Part shown: positions 10,033 through 22,849 of the stretch, piece by piece
Numbering within the stretch: the first letter of the stretch is position 1
Layout of the letters: the number at the start of each line of letters is the position of its first letter
Source: Mycobacterium dioxanotrophicus
GTDB lineage: Bacteria > Actinomycetota > Actinomycetes > Mycobacteriales > Mycobacteriaceae
Length of the DNA: 64,000 bases
Assembly (NCBI RefSeq): GCF_002157835.1
Contig: NZ_CP020809.1
Span: 3,906,001-3,970,000 of the forward strand
Reading direction: 5' to 3'
Notes under the pieces: generated by a model
What the model saw: only the letters and a program-made list of their open reading frames with translations
Told to the model about the DNA's origin: nothing
Database searches by the model: none
Position numbers and translations under genes: made by a program

Positions 10033-10077
10033 TCCCGCACGTTCTCCGGCGAGTTCTCCCGCACGTTCTCCGGCGAG
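10033..10077. repeat. Two copies of a 21-base direct repeat
   Basis: The 21 bases at 10033-10053 recur exactly at 10057-10077, a 24-base period. They lie just after the monooxygenase stop and run into the palindrome at 10074-10130. The tandem is too short to be a CRISPR array. Confidence 0.85.
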
Positions 10078-10130
10078 CAGACGTGAAAGTCCGCGACACG
10101 CCGGTTCTCCGGGACCTTCACGTCTGCTCG
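10074..10130. repeat. Intergenic palindromic repeat, copy 1 (likely bidirectional terminator)
   Basis: Perfect 14-base arms CGAGCAGACGTGAA (10074-10087) and its complement at 10117-10130 flank the core GTCCGCGACACGCCG. It sits between converging genes (monooxygenase and lipoprotein). The core and arms recur at 54989-55049 on the other strand, so this is a dispersed element rather than a private terminator. Confidence 0.75.
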
Positions 10131-10137
10131 GCGAGCG

Positions 10138-10587
10138 TCAGCGGCCGTTGGGCTGTTGGCTGGGCTGGTTCGCGCCGTTGTACTGGGTCTGTCCGCCGTA
10201 TTGGTTGCGGTCGTTGGGACGCTGCTCCTGCCCGCCCGGACGCTGCTGCACGGATTGTGTGGCCGTCGATGTCTCGGTCTGAGTCTGCGTCTCGGTCTGT
10301 GTGGCGGTGGCAGTGTCGGTCTGGGTGACGGTGTCGGTGGCCGGCGCCTGCCCCTCCTCGTGGTGGTGCGGCGCGGCACCGCCCCCACCACCTGACGAGC
10401 TGCCGCTGTCGTTGGCGGCGGTGGTCGCGGTCGTCGTCGTGGTGGTGGTCGTGGTGGTGCTGGACTTCTGCGGCGTTGAGCCGTTCGAGCCGCATGCCAC
10501 CGCGAAGGCGGCCGCCAATGCAGCCATGCCGAGCGCGAGGGCGGCGCGGCGGCGCCAGGTCGTCGTCGCCTCAGATTTCATCGTCAT
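10138..10587 (-). CDS. Thr/Gln-rich lipoprotein of low complexity
   Basis: Predicted lipoprotein of 149 residues. A basic N-terminus (WRRR) and hydrophobic core are followed by the lipobox FAVAC, so Cys32 should be lipidated. The mature part is low complexity. It has a ten-Thr run, a Ser/Gly stretch, a HHHEE patch, alternating Thr-Gln dipeptides (TETQTQTETSTATQ) and a Gln/Asn-rich tail. Such a chain is probably disordered and may be O-mannosylated on Thr. The start is the ATG at 10587, with GGAAGGA upstream; an ATG two codons later is also possible. No family is recognised. Confidence 0.7.
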   Translation of the reverse strand: MTMKSEATTTWRRRAALALGMAALAAAFAVACGSNGSTPQKSSTTTTTTTTTTATTAANDSGSSSGGGGGAAPHHHEEGQAPATDTVTQTDTATATQTETQTQTETSTATQSVQQRPGGQEQRPNDRNQYGGQTQYNGANQPSQQPNGR

Positions 10588-10716
10588 CGCATAGATTCCT
10601 TCCCGTGGGGTGCGTTGAGCAACCGGGATATCTTGATCAATCGCGATGGGAAACCCTTAGGGTCCAGCTATGTTCACGCTGTGTGGCCGAGCGCACAGCA
10701 AAGGTTCCGGCCAAGC

Positions 10717-10798
10717 GCGAGCAGTCCCCCGCAAGCGGGAGGGACCCTAGTCAAAGCCCCCGAACACCAGAGTGTCGGGGGCTTTGAGGACTGCTCGC
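10717..10798. other. Structured intergenic element: two hairpins inside an 11-base outer stem
   Basis: The outer arms GCGAGCAGTCC (10717-10727) and GGACTGCTCGC (10788-10798) are perfect complements. Inside lie a short hairpin (CCCG/CGGG, 10728-10739) and a long one (10752-10786) with arms of 11 plus 4 bases, one bulged A and a CAGA loop. The element is 27 bases downstream of the metK stop, so it may end metK transcription. It shares the GCGAGCAG/CTGCTCGC arms with the repeats at 10074 and 54989. Confidence 0.7.
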
Positions 10799-10824
10799 CG
10801 AGGGAAGCCTCGGCAGAAGGGGTA

Positions 10825-12024
<1,200 letters not shown>

Positions 12025-12080
12025 GGGTCCGCTTCCTTTCCGTTCACGTTTCAAAACCTACAAAAAGCTTAGTTAGGCGA

Positions 12081-12108
12081 ATTATATCTCTGCCCAGTTT
12101 GCACCCAA
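12081..12108 (-). promoter_or_regulatory. metK promoter (TTGGGT, 16 bases, TATAAT)
   Basis: On the minus strand TTGGGT (12108-12103) and a perfect TATAAT (12086-12081) are separated by 16 bases. Transcription should start near 12074, giving a leader of about 50 bases with a ribosome-binding site, unlike the leaderless genes nearby. Confidence 0.7.
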
Positions 12109-12162
12109 GCGTGTGGAACGCCGTTGCGCAAGGCTTACCCGCACCGAAATTCGGACGCCGGT

Positions 12163-13410
12163 TCAGGCGCCGCGACTGCGCAGGAAAGCCGCGATCGAGT
12201 CCACGATACGGGTCGCCATCAGCGTCTTCGATCCGTGCTCCAGGGCGACTTCCGCGCCGTCGGAGCTCAGCAACCATCCGTCGTTGTGGTCGACCTCGAA
12301 GGCCCGGTTCTCCCCCACCGCGTTCACCACCAGCAGGTCACAGCCTTTGCGCTGCAGTTTTGCCCGAGCGTGGAACAGCACGTCCCCGTTTGCGTCGCCG
12401 GTCTCGGCGGCGAACCCGACGATCGCGCGCATGTTTGGCAATTGACCGTCGGCTCGCGCCCGGACGACACCGGCGAGCACGTCGTCGTTGCGGACCAGGT
12501 CGATCGAACTGGGCTCGGATGCGCCCTTCTTGATCTTGCTGGTGGCGACATGGGCCGGCCGGAAATCGGCGACGGCAGCCGCCATCACCAAAACGTTCGC
12601 GCCGGGCGCACGCTTGGACACCGCGTCGCGCAGCGCAGTGGCCGACCCGATGTGCAGCACCTCGACGCCGGCCGGGTCGACGAGCCCCGCGGTGTTCCCG
12701 GCGATGAGCGTCACCTCGGCACCGCGCTGGGCCAGCACACGCGCCATGGCGTAGCCCTGCTTTCCGGAGCTGCGATTGCCGATGAACCGCACCGGATCAA
12801 GGGGTTCGCGGGTACCGCCCGCGGTCACCAGCACCTTCACCCCGGACATGTCGTACGGGAGGGCGTCGCCGCGGTCGAGCAGCAGCTGCGCCAGGGTGGT
12901 GATCTCCTCGGCTTCGGGCAGGCGGCCGGCGCCGCTGTCCTGTCCGGTGAGCCGGCCGGAAGCAGGTTCCAGCACCACGGCGCCGCGTCGGCGCAGCGTC
13001 GCGACGTTGTCGGCGGTGGCCGGGTGGAACCACATCTCGGTGTGCATGGCCGGCGCGAACAGCACTGGACATCGCGCCGTGAGGAGCGTGGCGGTCAGCA
13101 GATCGTCGGCCCGTCCGCTGGCGGCCCGGGCCAGCAGGTCCGCGGTGGCCGGTGCGACGACGACGAGATCCGCCTCCTGGCCGATCCGGACATGCGGAAC
13201 CTCGTGAACGTCCTCGAAGACGCCGGTGTGCACCGGGTTGCCGGACAGCGCCTCGAACGTGGCGGCACCGACGAACCGTAGGGCCGATTCGGTCGGGGCC
13301 ACCCGCACCGAGTGACCGGCCTCGGTCAGTTGTCGGACGACGGTGCACGCCTTATAGGCGGCGATGCCGCCGGCAACTCCGACGACGATGTGCTTCCGCG
13401 TCGTGCTCAT
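12163..13410 (-). CDS. coaBC: CoaBC bifunctional phosphopantothenoylcysteine synthetase/decarboxylase
   Basis: Catalyses two steps of coenzyme A synthesis; 415 residues. The N-terminal FMN decarboxylase half shows GVAGGIAAYKA, the catalytic His in EVPHVRIG, the APAMHTEMW loop (His replaces the common Asn) and the substrate flap SGAGRLPEAEEI. The CTP-dependent ligase half shows VLVTAGGTREPLDPVRFIGNRSSGKQG and SKIKK. It lies in the conserved mihF-gmk-rpoZ-coaBC-metK order known from M. tuberculosis. The start is the ATG at 13410, about 50 bases after the rpoZ stop. Confidence 0.96.
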   Translation of the reverse strand: MSTTRKHIVVGVAGGIAAYKACTVVRQLTEAGHSVRVAPTESALRFVGAATFEALSGNPVHTGVFEDVHEVPHVRIGQEADLVVVAPATADLLARAASGRADDLLTATLLTARCPVLFAPAMHTEMWFHPATADNVATLRRRGAVVLEPASGRLTGQDSGAGRLPEAEEITTLAQLLLDRGDALPYDMSGVKVLVTAGGTREPLDPVRFIGNRSSGKQGYAMARVLAQRGAEVTLIAGNTAGLVDPAGVEVLHIGSATALRDAVSKRAPGANVLVMAAAVADFRPAHVATSKIKKGASEPSSIDLVRNDDVLAGVVRARADGQLPNMRAIVGFAAETGDANGDVLFHARAKLQRKGCDLLVVNAVGENRAFEVDHNDGWLLSSDGAEVALEHGSKTLMATRIVDSIAAFLRSRGA

Positions 13411-13460
13411 GACATCTGCTCTTCGCCCGAGAGGCTCATCGACGCACGGCCCCGGGTTGC

Positions 13461-13784
13461 TTACTCGCCCTCGGTGTGCTCGAGCAGATCCTCGTGGATC
13501 TCGCGCATCGCGATGGACAGCGGCTTCTCCTGCAGGCCGGGCTCGACCAGCGGGCCGACGTACTCGAGGATGCCGTCGCCGAGCTGGTTGTAGTAGTCGT
13601 TGATCTGACGTGCACGCTTGGCGGCGTAGATCACCAGGGCGTACTTGCTCGACGCGCGGTCCAGCAACTCGTCAATGGGCGGGTTGGTGATGCCCAGCGG
13701 CGTGTCGTAGGCGCTGACGGCGGACGAATCAATGGCCACATCGTCCGCAGCGGTCAGCTGCGCATCGGCATGCGGGGTGCTCAC
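13461..13784 (-). CDS. rpoZ: RNA polymerase omega subunit
   Basis: Small RNA polymerase subunit that helps assemble beta-prime; 107 residues. The family core reads [32 protein letters not shown], which contains the helix that clasps beta-prime. The 30-residue N-terminal extension is usual in mycobacteria. The start is GTG at 13784 with CAGGAGA upstream. It lies between gmk and coaBC, an order common in bacteria. Confidence 0.97.
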   Translation of the reverse strand: MSTPHADAQLTAADDVAIDSSAVSAYDTPLGITNPPIDELLDRASSKYALVIYAAKRARQINDYYNQLGDGILEYVGPLVEPGLQEKPLSIAMREIHEDLLEHTEGE

Positions 13785-13872
13785 GAAAAGGTCTCCTGGC
13801 GGTTATACGAAAATGCTTTTGGATTATCGGCGGGGTGGCCCGCGGGCCCGATCAGGTCGGGCGGAGGCCAGG

Positions 13873-14454
13873 TCAGTTTTGGCCCACCAGCAAGGATACC
13901 AATTCAGCGCACGCCGAATCCAACTGGCGGTTCACCACGACCTGGTCAAAGTCGCCCTGGGCGGCCATTTCGGCCCGCGCCGTCTCCAGCCGGCGGGCCA
14001 TCACCTCGGGCGTCTCGGTGCCGCGCCCGGTCAATCGGCTCACCAGTTCGTCCCAGCTGGGCGGTGCGAGGAAGACCGAGACGACCTCGGGCATCGCCTT
14101 CTTGACGGCCTTGGCGCCGGCCAGGTCGACCTCGATCAGCACTGGGCGGCCGGCCCGGGCGGCGTCACGCACCGGTTCCCGTGGCGTGCCCGATCGGTGC
14201 AGGCCACCGTGGATCTCGGCCCATTCCAGCAGGGCGTCGGTCTCGATCAGTTTCTGAAACTGCTCGGGGCTGACGAAGAAGTAGTCGACGCCGTCCACCT
14301 CGCCGGGCCGCGGGGCCCTGGTCGTGACGGAGACGGAGAAATACAAGTCGGGAAGCCGCTCCCGCAGGCAGCGGACCACGGTGGACTTCCCGACGGCAGA
14401 GGGGCCGGACAACACCACGACTCGGGGTTGTCCGACCCCTCGGCCGACGCTCAA
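13873..14454 (-). CDS. gmk: Guanylate kinase
   Basis: Phosphorylates GMP to GDP; 193 residues. The P-loop reads GPSAVGKST. The GMP-binding segment is [21 protein letters not shown]. The lid region follows [14 protein letters not shown], and [10 protein letters not shown] is the conserved C-terminal helix. The start is a TTG at 14454, which gives MSVGRG, matching the M. tuberculosis N-terminus as remembered. It begins 10 bases after the mihF stop, so the two are probably cotranscribed. Confidence 0.96.
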   Translation of the reverse strand: MSVGRGVGQPRVVVLSGPSAVGKSTVVRCLRERLPDLYFSVSVTTRAPRPGEVDGVDYFFVSPEQFQKLIETDALLEWAEIHGGLHRSGTPREPVRDAARAGRPVLIEVDLAGAKAVKKAMPEVVSVFLAPPSWDELVSRLTGRGTETPEVMARRLETARAEMAAQGDFDQVVVNRQLDSACAELVSLLVGQN

Positions 14455-14464
14455 CCTGTGCGCC

Positions 14465-14782
14465 TTAGGACTGGTCGAACTTCTCCAGCAGGGCCTTGCG
14501 CTGCCGGTCGCCGAGGCCGCGCAGCCGGCGCGTCGGTGCGATTTCCAGTTCGGTCATGATTTCCTGCGCCTTGACCTTGCCCACCTTGGGCAGGGCCTCG
14601 AGCAGCGCGGAGACCTTCATCTTGCCCAAGACCTCATCGGTCTCGGCGTCGGTGAGCACCTGCTTGAGGTTGGTGCCGCCGCGCTTGAGCCGGTCCTTGA
14701 GCTCGGCTCGCGCTCGACGTGCGGCAGCAGCCTTCTCCAACGCTGCCGCGCGCTGTTCGTCGGTCAACTGGGGAAGGGCCAC
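14465..14782 (-). CDS. mihF: Mycobacterial integration host factor mIHF
   Basis: Nucleoid-associated DNA-binding protein specific to actinobacteria, 105 residues; it stands in for IHF in L5 phage integration. It opens with a long basic helix ([21 protein letters not shown]). The helix-two-turn-helix core follows: [33 protein letters not shown] and [10 protein letters not shown]. The start is GTG at 14782 with GGAGGAA upstream. A GGCTGG/CCAGCC hairpin lies in its leader at 14834-14853. In M. tuberculosis PE15/PPE20 lie beyond it; here that position holds other secreted-protein genes. Confidence 0.95.
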   Translation of the reverse strand: MALPQLTDEQRAAALEKAAAARRARAELKDRLKRGGTNLKQVLTDAETDEVLGKMKVSALLEALPKVGKVKAQEIMTELEIAPTRRLRGLGDRQRKALLEKFDQS

Positions 14783-14833
14783 GGGTTCCTCCGTCTCCTG
14801 GCAATTCTTCTTCGGCCATCACTTGTTTTGATC

Positions 14834-14853
14834 GGCTGGAAAACAAACCAGCC
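14834..14853 (-). promoter_or_regulatory. Hairpin in the mihF leader
   Basis: GGCTGG and CCAGCC (6-base arms, 8-base loop) lie about 50 bases before the mihF start. It could act on mRNA stability or translation, or bind protein. No known motif is recognised. Confidence 0.4.
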
Positions 14854-15122
14854 AGCGACGACGACCGTACCCACGCGGGCTGACGAAAGCTAACCCCACC
14901 CCCTGGTTACAGCGCTAAAAGCCCAGCGTGTAGTGCGCCGCGGTAGACCCCGGGGAGCGGGCCGGGCGCCTCCGCCGGCACCTCGAACTCCACCGGCCGG
15001 AGCGGATATCGCTGCACGTCAACGGTTTTCGCGCACTCGGCGGCTGACCTGGTACAAGCGCGCCGCTGTCACGACCGAGGACGACCAGTGGTCACACAGC
15101 GGCTCCGAGAAAATTTTCGCTG

Positions 15123-15169
15123 GTCACGGCGTGTCGGGCGTGTCGGCAAGGGCCGTGACAAGCCCGACA
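15123..15169 (+). ncRNA. Candidate structured RNA with H-type pseudoknot topology
   Basis: Two perfect 8-base inverted repeats interleave: GTCACGGC (15123-15130) pairs GCCGTGAC (15152-15159), and TGTCGGGC (15132-15139) pairs GCCCGACA (15162-15169). The order A-B-A'-B' is a pseudoknot. It lies in the 503-base region between mihF and the Pro/Gly-rich secreted gene (14783-15285). Apart from promoter-like sequence near 15237-15242 (TAACGT), that region holds no convincing gene. Expression and strand are not known. Interleaved DNA repeats binding a protein are the alternative. Confidence 0.4.
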
Positions 15170-15236
15170 ACCCGGCGCCCATGTGACGCCTAACGCCCAC
15201 CTAACTGCCACAAAGCCGATGCACAGCTTAGCTAAA

Positions 15237-15242
15237 TAACGT
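15237..15242 (+). promoter_or_regulatory. Possible -10 (TAACGT) for the Pro/Gly-rich secreted gene
   Basis: TAACGT fits TANNNT and would start transcription near 15249, giving a leader of about 37 bases that contains the GGAGGGAAG ribosome-binding site. Confidence 0.4.
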
Positions 15243-15285
15243 CGCCAGAGTCGGGTACCAAACTCCATTCGGAGGGAAGCTGGAC

Positions 15286-15780
15286 ATGAATATCAAGCGA
15301 CTGACCTGCGCTTCCGCCGCGACTGTCGCGGTCGGAGCGGCCACTCTCGCCCTCGGGGCGCCGGTGGCCTCCGCGCAGCCGGGTCCGCCGCCGTGCAATT
15401 TCGGAAACTGCCAGGGCCCGGGGCCGGGCGGCCAAGGACCAGGCGGTCAAGATCACAGGGGCCCGGACAACGGCCCCGGGGATCCCGGACGCTGGCAGGG
15501 CAACCCGGGCGGACCTGATCGCGGACCCGGCGGGTGGCCTGGCGGCCCCGATCGCGGGCCGGGAGGCCCGGGTGGCTGGCCCGGTGGAGATGACCACGGC
15601 GGCGACCACCGGTGGGATCCCCCACCACCCCCGCCGCCGGACCTCGGCTGGCGCGGCATCGATCAGGGCCGCTGGGATCACCAGCCGTTCAACTACAACG
15701 GCAACTGGGTGACCCCGGTCTTCGATCCGGGCTACAACGCCTGGGGCTTCTGGCTGTTCGGCATCTGGATTCCCCTGTGA
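15286..15780 (+). CDS. Secreted Pro/Gly-rich protein
   Basis: Exported protein of 164 residues. A Sec signal peptide ends in APVASAQPG with likely cleavage after ASA (about residue 31). The middle (about 32-120) is low complexity: repeated GPGG, DRGPGG and GGWPGG blocks, then a run of seven prolines. The last 45 residues are different: aromatic and ordered-looking (GRWDHQPFNYNGNWVTPVFD, then GYNAWGFWLFGIWIPL). Only two Cys occur (CNFGNC), just after cleavage. GGAGGGAAG precedes the ATG. Similar small secreted proteins with this aromatic C-terminus occur in mycobacteria; function is unknown. Confidence 0.8.
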   Translation: MNIKRLTCASAATVAVGAATLALGAPVASAQPGPPPCNFGNCQGPGPGGQGPGGQDHRGPDNGPGDPGRWQGNPGGPDRGPGGWPGGPDRGPGGPGGWPGGDDHGGDHRWDPPPPPPPDLGWRGIDQGRWDHQPFNYNGNWVTPVFDPGYNAWGFWLFGIWIPL

Positions 15781-15883
15781 TCGGGTGAGAGCTACCACCA
15801 GGTGGCGGCGGGTCGCCGAATACGGCGGCCCGCCGTCCGCGCGTCGGCCCCTACGCATGCGCGTCGTCCAGCGGCGACGGCAC

Positions 15884-15889
15884 TAAGAT
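15884..15889 (+). promoter_or_regulatory. -10 hexamer TAAGAT, leaderless promoter of the DUF2330 gene
   Basis: TAAGAT ends 6 bases before GTG 15896, so the mRNA should start at that codon. This decides between the GTG and an in-frame TTG at 15890. Confidence 0.5.
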
Positions 15890-15895
15890 TTGATC

Positions 15896-16960
15896 GTGAT
15901 TCGGTCGGCATGTGCCGCACTCATCTTGTTGCTGGTCGGTCTGACGGCCAATGTCGCGGCTCCTGCGTGGGCCTGCGGCTGCGGCGCATACATCCCCGAC
16001 ACCGCGGGCCCGGCAGTGGTCAACGAACGCTCGCTGCTGGCCTGGAACGGGCACCGCGAGGACATCCTGATGTCGTTGAACGTGCGGGGTCAGTCCAACA
16101 CGGCGGCGTGGATCATGCCGGTCCCGTCTGCCGCCGACGTCACGCTGGGCGAGACGGGAATCTTCGACGAACTGGCCCGGCTGACGGCACCCCGCATCGA
16201 GTACCGCGATTCGTGGTGGCCGACGTTCGGCTGGCTGCACGGCTTCGGCGGTGCCGAGGGCCTGGTGTCGGCTGCGGCACCCGGGCATCACGTCGACGTG
16301 CTCAGCAACCAGCGCATCGGCCCGTTCGACGTCACGCGGCTGGCGGCCGACGATCCGGCGGCCCTGAGCGCCTGGCTGGCCTCGAAGGGGTTCGCCCACC
16401 CGGCCGGCCTGGACCGGAATCTGGCGCCCTATCTGGCCGACGGCTGGCAGGTGGTGGCCATCCGGCTCGTACCCGACGCGCGCGGAGCCACATTGACCGG
16501 CGCGCTGCAACCTTTGCGACTGTCGTTCGACGCCGACCGTGCCGTCTATCCCATGCGCTTGTCGCAATCCGCGAAGACCCCGCAGTCGGTCGACCTCTAT
16601 GTGTTGGCCGAGCACCGGATGGATCCGACGGCGGTTCCGGTGCCGGGTGACGATCCGACGCTGCAGTTCGCCGGGCACCTGGACTCCGACGCGGTCTCCG
16701 ACGACCTTGCGCCGTTCGTCGGTGACGGCGCGTTCCTGACCCGCTGGACCAACGAAATCGGCACTCCGGCAAGGATTTCCGGCGATTACATGTTCGCGGC
16801 GGCAGCCAACGACACGCCGTATCAACAGGTGATCTACCGCGAGCGCGACCGCGGTGACCTCACCGGGCTGGCGCTCGTCGCAGTGGTCCCGGCGCTCTGT
16901 GCGGCCGTCACCGCCCTGATTGCGGCGCGGATACTCAAGTCCCGGCGTCAGGCCAGATAG
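15896..16960 (+). CDS. DUF2330 secreted/membrane-anchored protein
   Basis: Protein of 354 residues with a signal peptide ([20 protein letters not shown]) followed directly by the DUF2330 N-terminal signature ACGCGAYIP. Further family features: [32 protein letters not shown] and WFP-type aromatic blocks ([16 protein letters not shown]). A single C-terminal membrane helix ([22 protein letters not shown]) and a basic tail anchor it, so most of the chain lies outside. The function of DUF2330 is unknown. The gene converges on pyrF and the two overlap by 13 bases at their 3' ends. Confidence 0.8.
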   Translation: MIRSACAALILLLVGLTANVAAPAWACGCGAYIPDTAGPAVVNERSLLAWNGHREDILMSLNVRGQSNTAAWIMPVPSAADVTLGETGIFDELARLTAPRIEYRDSWWPTFGWLHGFGGAEGLVSAAAPGHHVDVLSNQRIGPFDVTRLAADDPAALSAWLASKGFAHPAGLDRNLAPYLADGWQVVAIRLVPDARGATLTGALQPLRLSFDADRAVYPMRLSQSAKTPQSVDLYVLAEHRMDPTAVPVPGDDPTLQFAGHLDSDAVSDDLAPFVGDGAFLTRWTNEIGTPARISGDYMFAAAANDTPYQQVIYRERDRGDLTGLALVAVVPALCAAVTALIAARILKSRRQAR

Positions 16961-17753
16961 GCCACCGCGTCACGCATCCGCTCGGCAGCCGCCCGCAGCT
17001 CGTCGACCCCGGGCCCTGCGCGCAACACCTCGCGCGACACCGCGGGCAGGAGCTGTTTTCCGCCCCCGAGCCCGCCCAACGCTTCGGGACGGCCGCCCTG
17101 CGCGCCGACCCCCGGCACCAGGACGGGCCCGCCCAGGCTGCTCAGGTCGGGCGGCTCGGTCACCGTGGCACCCACCACGACGCCGAACGCACCGTCGGCC
17201 GCCCGGTTCGCCTCGGCCACCGCGTCGACGATCGACTGCGCGACCGTGCGGTCCCCCGCCATTGCGCGCTGCACGCCTGCACCTTCCGGATTGGACGTGG
17301 CGGCCAACACGAAAACCCCGCGCCCGTTTGCCGTCGCGGTGTCGAGCAACGGCTGCAGCGAGCCGAACCCGAGATACGGCGAGGCCGTCACGGCGTCGGC
17401 CGCCAACGGCGAGTCGCCCGCCCACGCCGCCGCGTACGCCGCCATCGTGGAGCCGATGTCACCGCGTTTGGCATCGGCCAACACGAGCACCCCGGCGTCG
17501 CGCAGCGCCGCCATGGTGTCCTCGAGCACGGTGAAACCGGCTGCGCCGTAAGCCTCGAAGAACGCCACCTGGGGTTTGACGATCGCGAAGTCGGCGAATG
17601 CCGTCACGCACGTGTCGCAGAACCGGCGCAGCCCGTCGGGGTCGGCATCCAGTCCCCAGGCCCGCAGCAATTCGGGGTGCGGGTCGATGCCGGGACACAG
17701 CGGGCCCCGGGCAGCGACCGCAGCCGTCAGCCGTTCCCCGAACCCGCCCACGG

Positions 17754-17757
<4 letters not shown>
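16948..17757 (-). CDS. pyrF: Orotidine 5'-phosphate decarboxylase (mycobacterial type)
   Basis: Last step of UMP synthesis; 269 residues, the longer type-2 form of actinobacteria. The catalytic Lys-Asp loop reads [29 protein letters not shown] near the N-terminus and PGVGAQGG near the phosphate site are conserved. The GTG at 17757 overlaps the carB stop as GTGA, so it is coupled to carB as the last gene of the pyr operon. Confidence 0.96.
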
Positions 17758-21095
<3,338 letters not shown>

Positions 21096-21126
21096 TGAGT
21101 GCACCTCCGGTCGGGCGCGACGGTGC

Positions 21127-21169
21127 GCATTTGCTGGTGGAAATGCGGCGTGTCGAGGGACAGACACGC
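21127..21169 (-). other. Twin hairpins between carA and carB
   Basis: Two adjacent perfect inverted repeats, GCATTT/AAATGC (21127-21146) and GCGTGTC/GACACGC (21148-21169), fill part of the only sizeable gap in the pyr operon. They may protect or process the mRNA between carA and carB. No known motif is matched. Confidence 0.4.
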
Positions 21170-21197
21170 ACGCTCGCGGTGCTGCAGGGGAACATGG

Positions 21198-22352
21198 TTA
21201 CTTCTCCCCTGACAGCAGGTCGATGAACTGGTCGAACAGGTAGTTGGCGTCGTGCGGGCCGGCAGCGGCCTCAGGGTGGTACTGCACCGAGAACGCTCGG
21301 CCGTTGGCGAGCCGGATGCCTTCCACCACACCGTCGTTGGCGCAGGTGTGGCTGACCTCGGCAGGGCCGAAGGGGGTCTCGAAGGTCTCGCCCGCTTCGC
21401 CTTCCAGCGCGAAGCCGTGGTTCTGCGCGGTGATCGCGACCCGGCCGGTGCGGTGATCGATCACCGGGACGTTGATGCCGCGGTGGCCGAACACCATCTT
21501 GTAGGTGGCGCGGCCCAGGGCCCGGCCCAGGATCTGGTTGCCGAAGCAGATGCCGAACAACGGGATTCCGGCGTCGAGCACCTCGCGGGTGACCCCGACG
21601 ATGTGGTCGGCGGTCGCCGGGTCGCCGGGCCCGTTGGACAGGAAGACCCCGTCAGGTTTGAGGTCGGCGATCGCCTCGAAGCTGATCGACGACGGCAGCA
21701 CATGGCTGCGGATGCCGCGGCGGGCGAAGTTGCGCGGGGTGTTGGTCTTGATGCCCAGGTCGATGGCAGCGACGGTGAAGCGGTGTCCGCCTTCGGGTTC
21801 CACGATGTACGAGGCATCGGTGCTGACCTCACCGGCCAGATCGGCGCCCAGCATCGACGGTTGGCTGCGCACCCGGTCGAGCAGCACGTCGGCATCGGCC
21901 AACGCATCACCGGAGAACACGCCGGCCTTCATCGATCCGCGGGTGCGCAGGTGCCGCACCACGGCGCGGGTGTCGATGCCTGCGATCCCGACAATGCCCT
22001 GGCGCACCAGTTCATCGTCGAGAGTTCCGCTGGCGCGCCAGTTCGATGCTCGCGGCGACGGGTCGCGGACTGCGTACCCGGCCACCCAGATCTTGTCCCC
22101 GCGGCTTTCGCCATCCTCGGTGTTCCAGCCGGTGTTGCCGATCTGCGGCGCCGTGGCGACCACGATCTGCCCGTGGTAGCTGGGGTCGGTCAGCGTCTCC
22201 TGATAGCCGGACATGCCGGTGGAGAACACGGCCTCGCCGAGTGTCTGGCCGACGGCCCCGAATCGGGTTCCCGTGAAGATGCGCCCATCCTCCAGCACCA
22301 GCACCGCGGTGGTGCCTGCTGATCCGCTGCCCTGTCCATTTGTCTTCGTCAT
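21198..22352 (-). CDS. carA: Carbamoyl-phosphate synthase small subunit
   Basis: Glutaminase subunit that supplies ammonia to CarB; 384 residues. The class I amidotransferase domain has the catalytic cysteine in [19 protein letters not shown] and the His/Glu pair in [13 protein letters not shown]. The N-terminal domain shows [21 protein letters not shown]. The ATG at 22352 overlaps the preceding gene's stop as ATGA. Confidence 0.97.
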   Translation of the reverse strand: MTKTNGQGSGSAGTTAVLVLEDGRIFTGTRFGAVGQTLGEAVFSTGMSGYQETLTDPSYHGQIVVATAPQIGNTGWNTEDGESRGDKIWVAGYAVRDPSPRASNWRASGTLDDELVRQGIVGIAGIDTRAVVRHLRTRGSMKAGVFSGDALADADVLLDRVRSQPSMLGADLAGEVSTDASYIVEPEGGHRFTVAAIDLGIKTNTPRNFARRGIRSHVLPSSISFEAIADLKPDGVFLSNGPGDPATADHIVGVTREVLDAGIPLFGICFGNQILGRALGRATYKMVFGHRGINVPVIDHRTGRVAITAQNHGFALEGEAGETFETPFGPAEVSHTCANDGVVEGIRLANGRAFSVQYHPEAAAGPHDANYLFDQFIDLLSGEK

Positions 22353-22849
22353 GCCTTCTCCTCAAGCCAGCGGTCGTACTCTGCGCGGTTGTCGGCGCGG
22401 AATCCGGTGTCGATCTCGGTCCCCGAGGGCAATTTCCACCGGATGGCCAGAATTCCGTCGTGCGTGAGCGCCTTGCCCGCGATGCCGCGCTCGGTGCGGA
22501 TCGCGGTGATGGACTCCTGCGGAATCCAGATCGGCCCGGCGCCGACGCGCTGCAACATGATCCCCTCGGGATAGCGGGTCAGCACGGCCTTGGCGCGGAA
22601 ACCCAGATCACCGGCGGCGACCTTGTCATTCCAGTGCGGTACCAGCGTGGTGCCCACATAGAGGCCTTTGGTGGCCGCGACCGATGCGGCACTGACGGTG
22701 TCCGGCAGCGGCGGCAGGGCACCGATCATGTCGGCCTGCCGCTGGACCCGGTGCAACCAGCCGCGCAGCATCTGCCTGATCAGGAACGCGATCAGCAGGA
22801 CGACCAGGACCGCCATGATCAACGAGGCGATGAGCGTGGGGGTGTTCAC
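22349..22849 (-). CDS. Membrane protein with PH-like domain (Rv1382-like)
   Basis: Protein of 166 residues inside the pyr operon. One N-terminal membrane helix ([24 protein letters not shown]) is followed by a soluble domain of about 125 residues with alternating strands ([42 protein letters not shown]), resembling a transporter/PH-like fold. It corresponds in position to M. tuberculosis Rv1382. The GTG at 22849 overlaps the pyrC stop and its own stop overlaps carA, both by 4 bases, so it is translated with the pathway. Its role is unknown. Confidence 0.8.
   Translation of the reverse strand: MNTPTLIASLIMAVLVVLLIAFLIRQMLRGWLHRVQRQADMIGALPPLPDTVSAASVAATKGLYVGTTLVPHWNDKVAAGDLGFRAKAVLTRYPEGIMLQRVGAGPIWIPQESITAIRTERGIAGKALTHDGILAIRWKLPSGTEIDTGFRADNRAEYDRWLEEKA

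Noticed and set aside
10033..10077. CRISPR array start
   Set aside because: Only two copies with a 3-base gap and no spacers or cas genes.
10717..10798. SAM riboswitch for metK
   Set aside because: The structure lies downstream of metK, not in its leader, and does not match known SAM riboswitch cores.
14933..15193. 86-codon plus-strand frame between mihF and the secreted gene
   Set aside because: No ribosome-binding site or -10 at a leaderless distance. It overlaps the pseudoknot repeats and reads as Arg/Pro/Ala noise.
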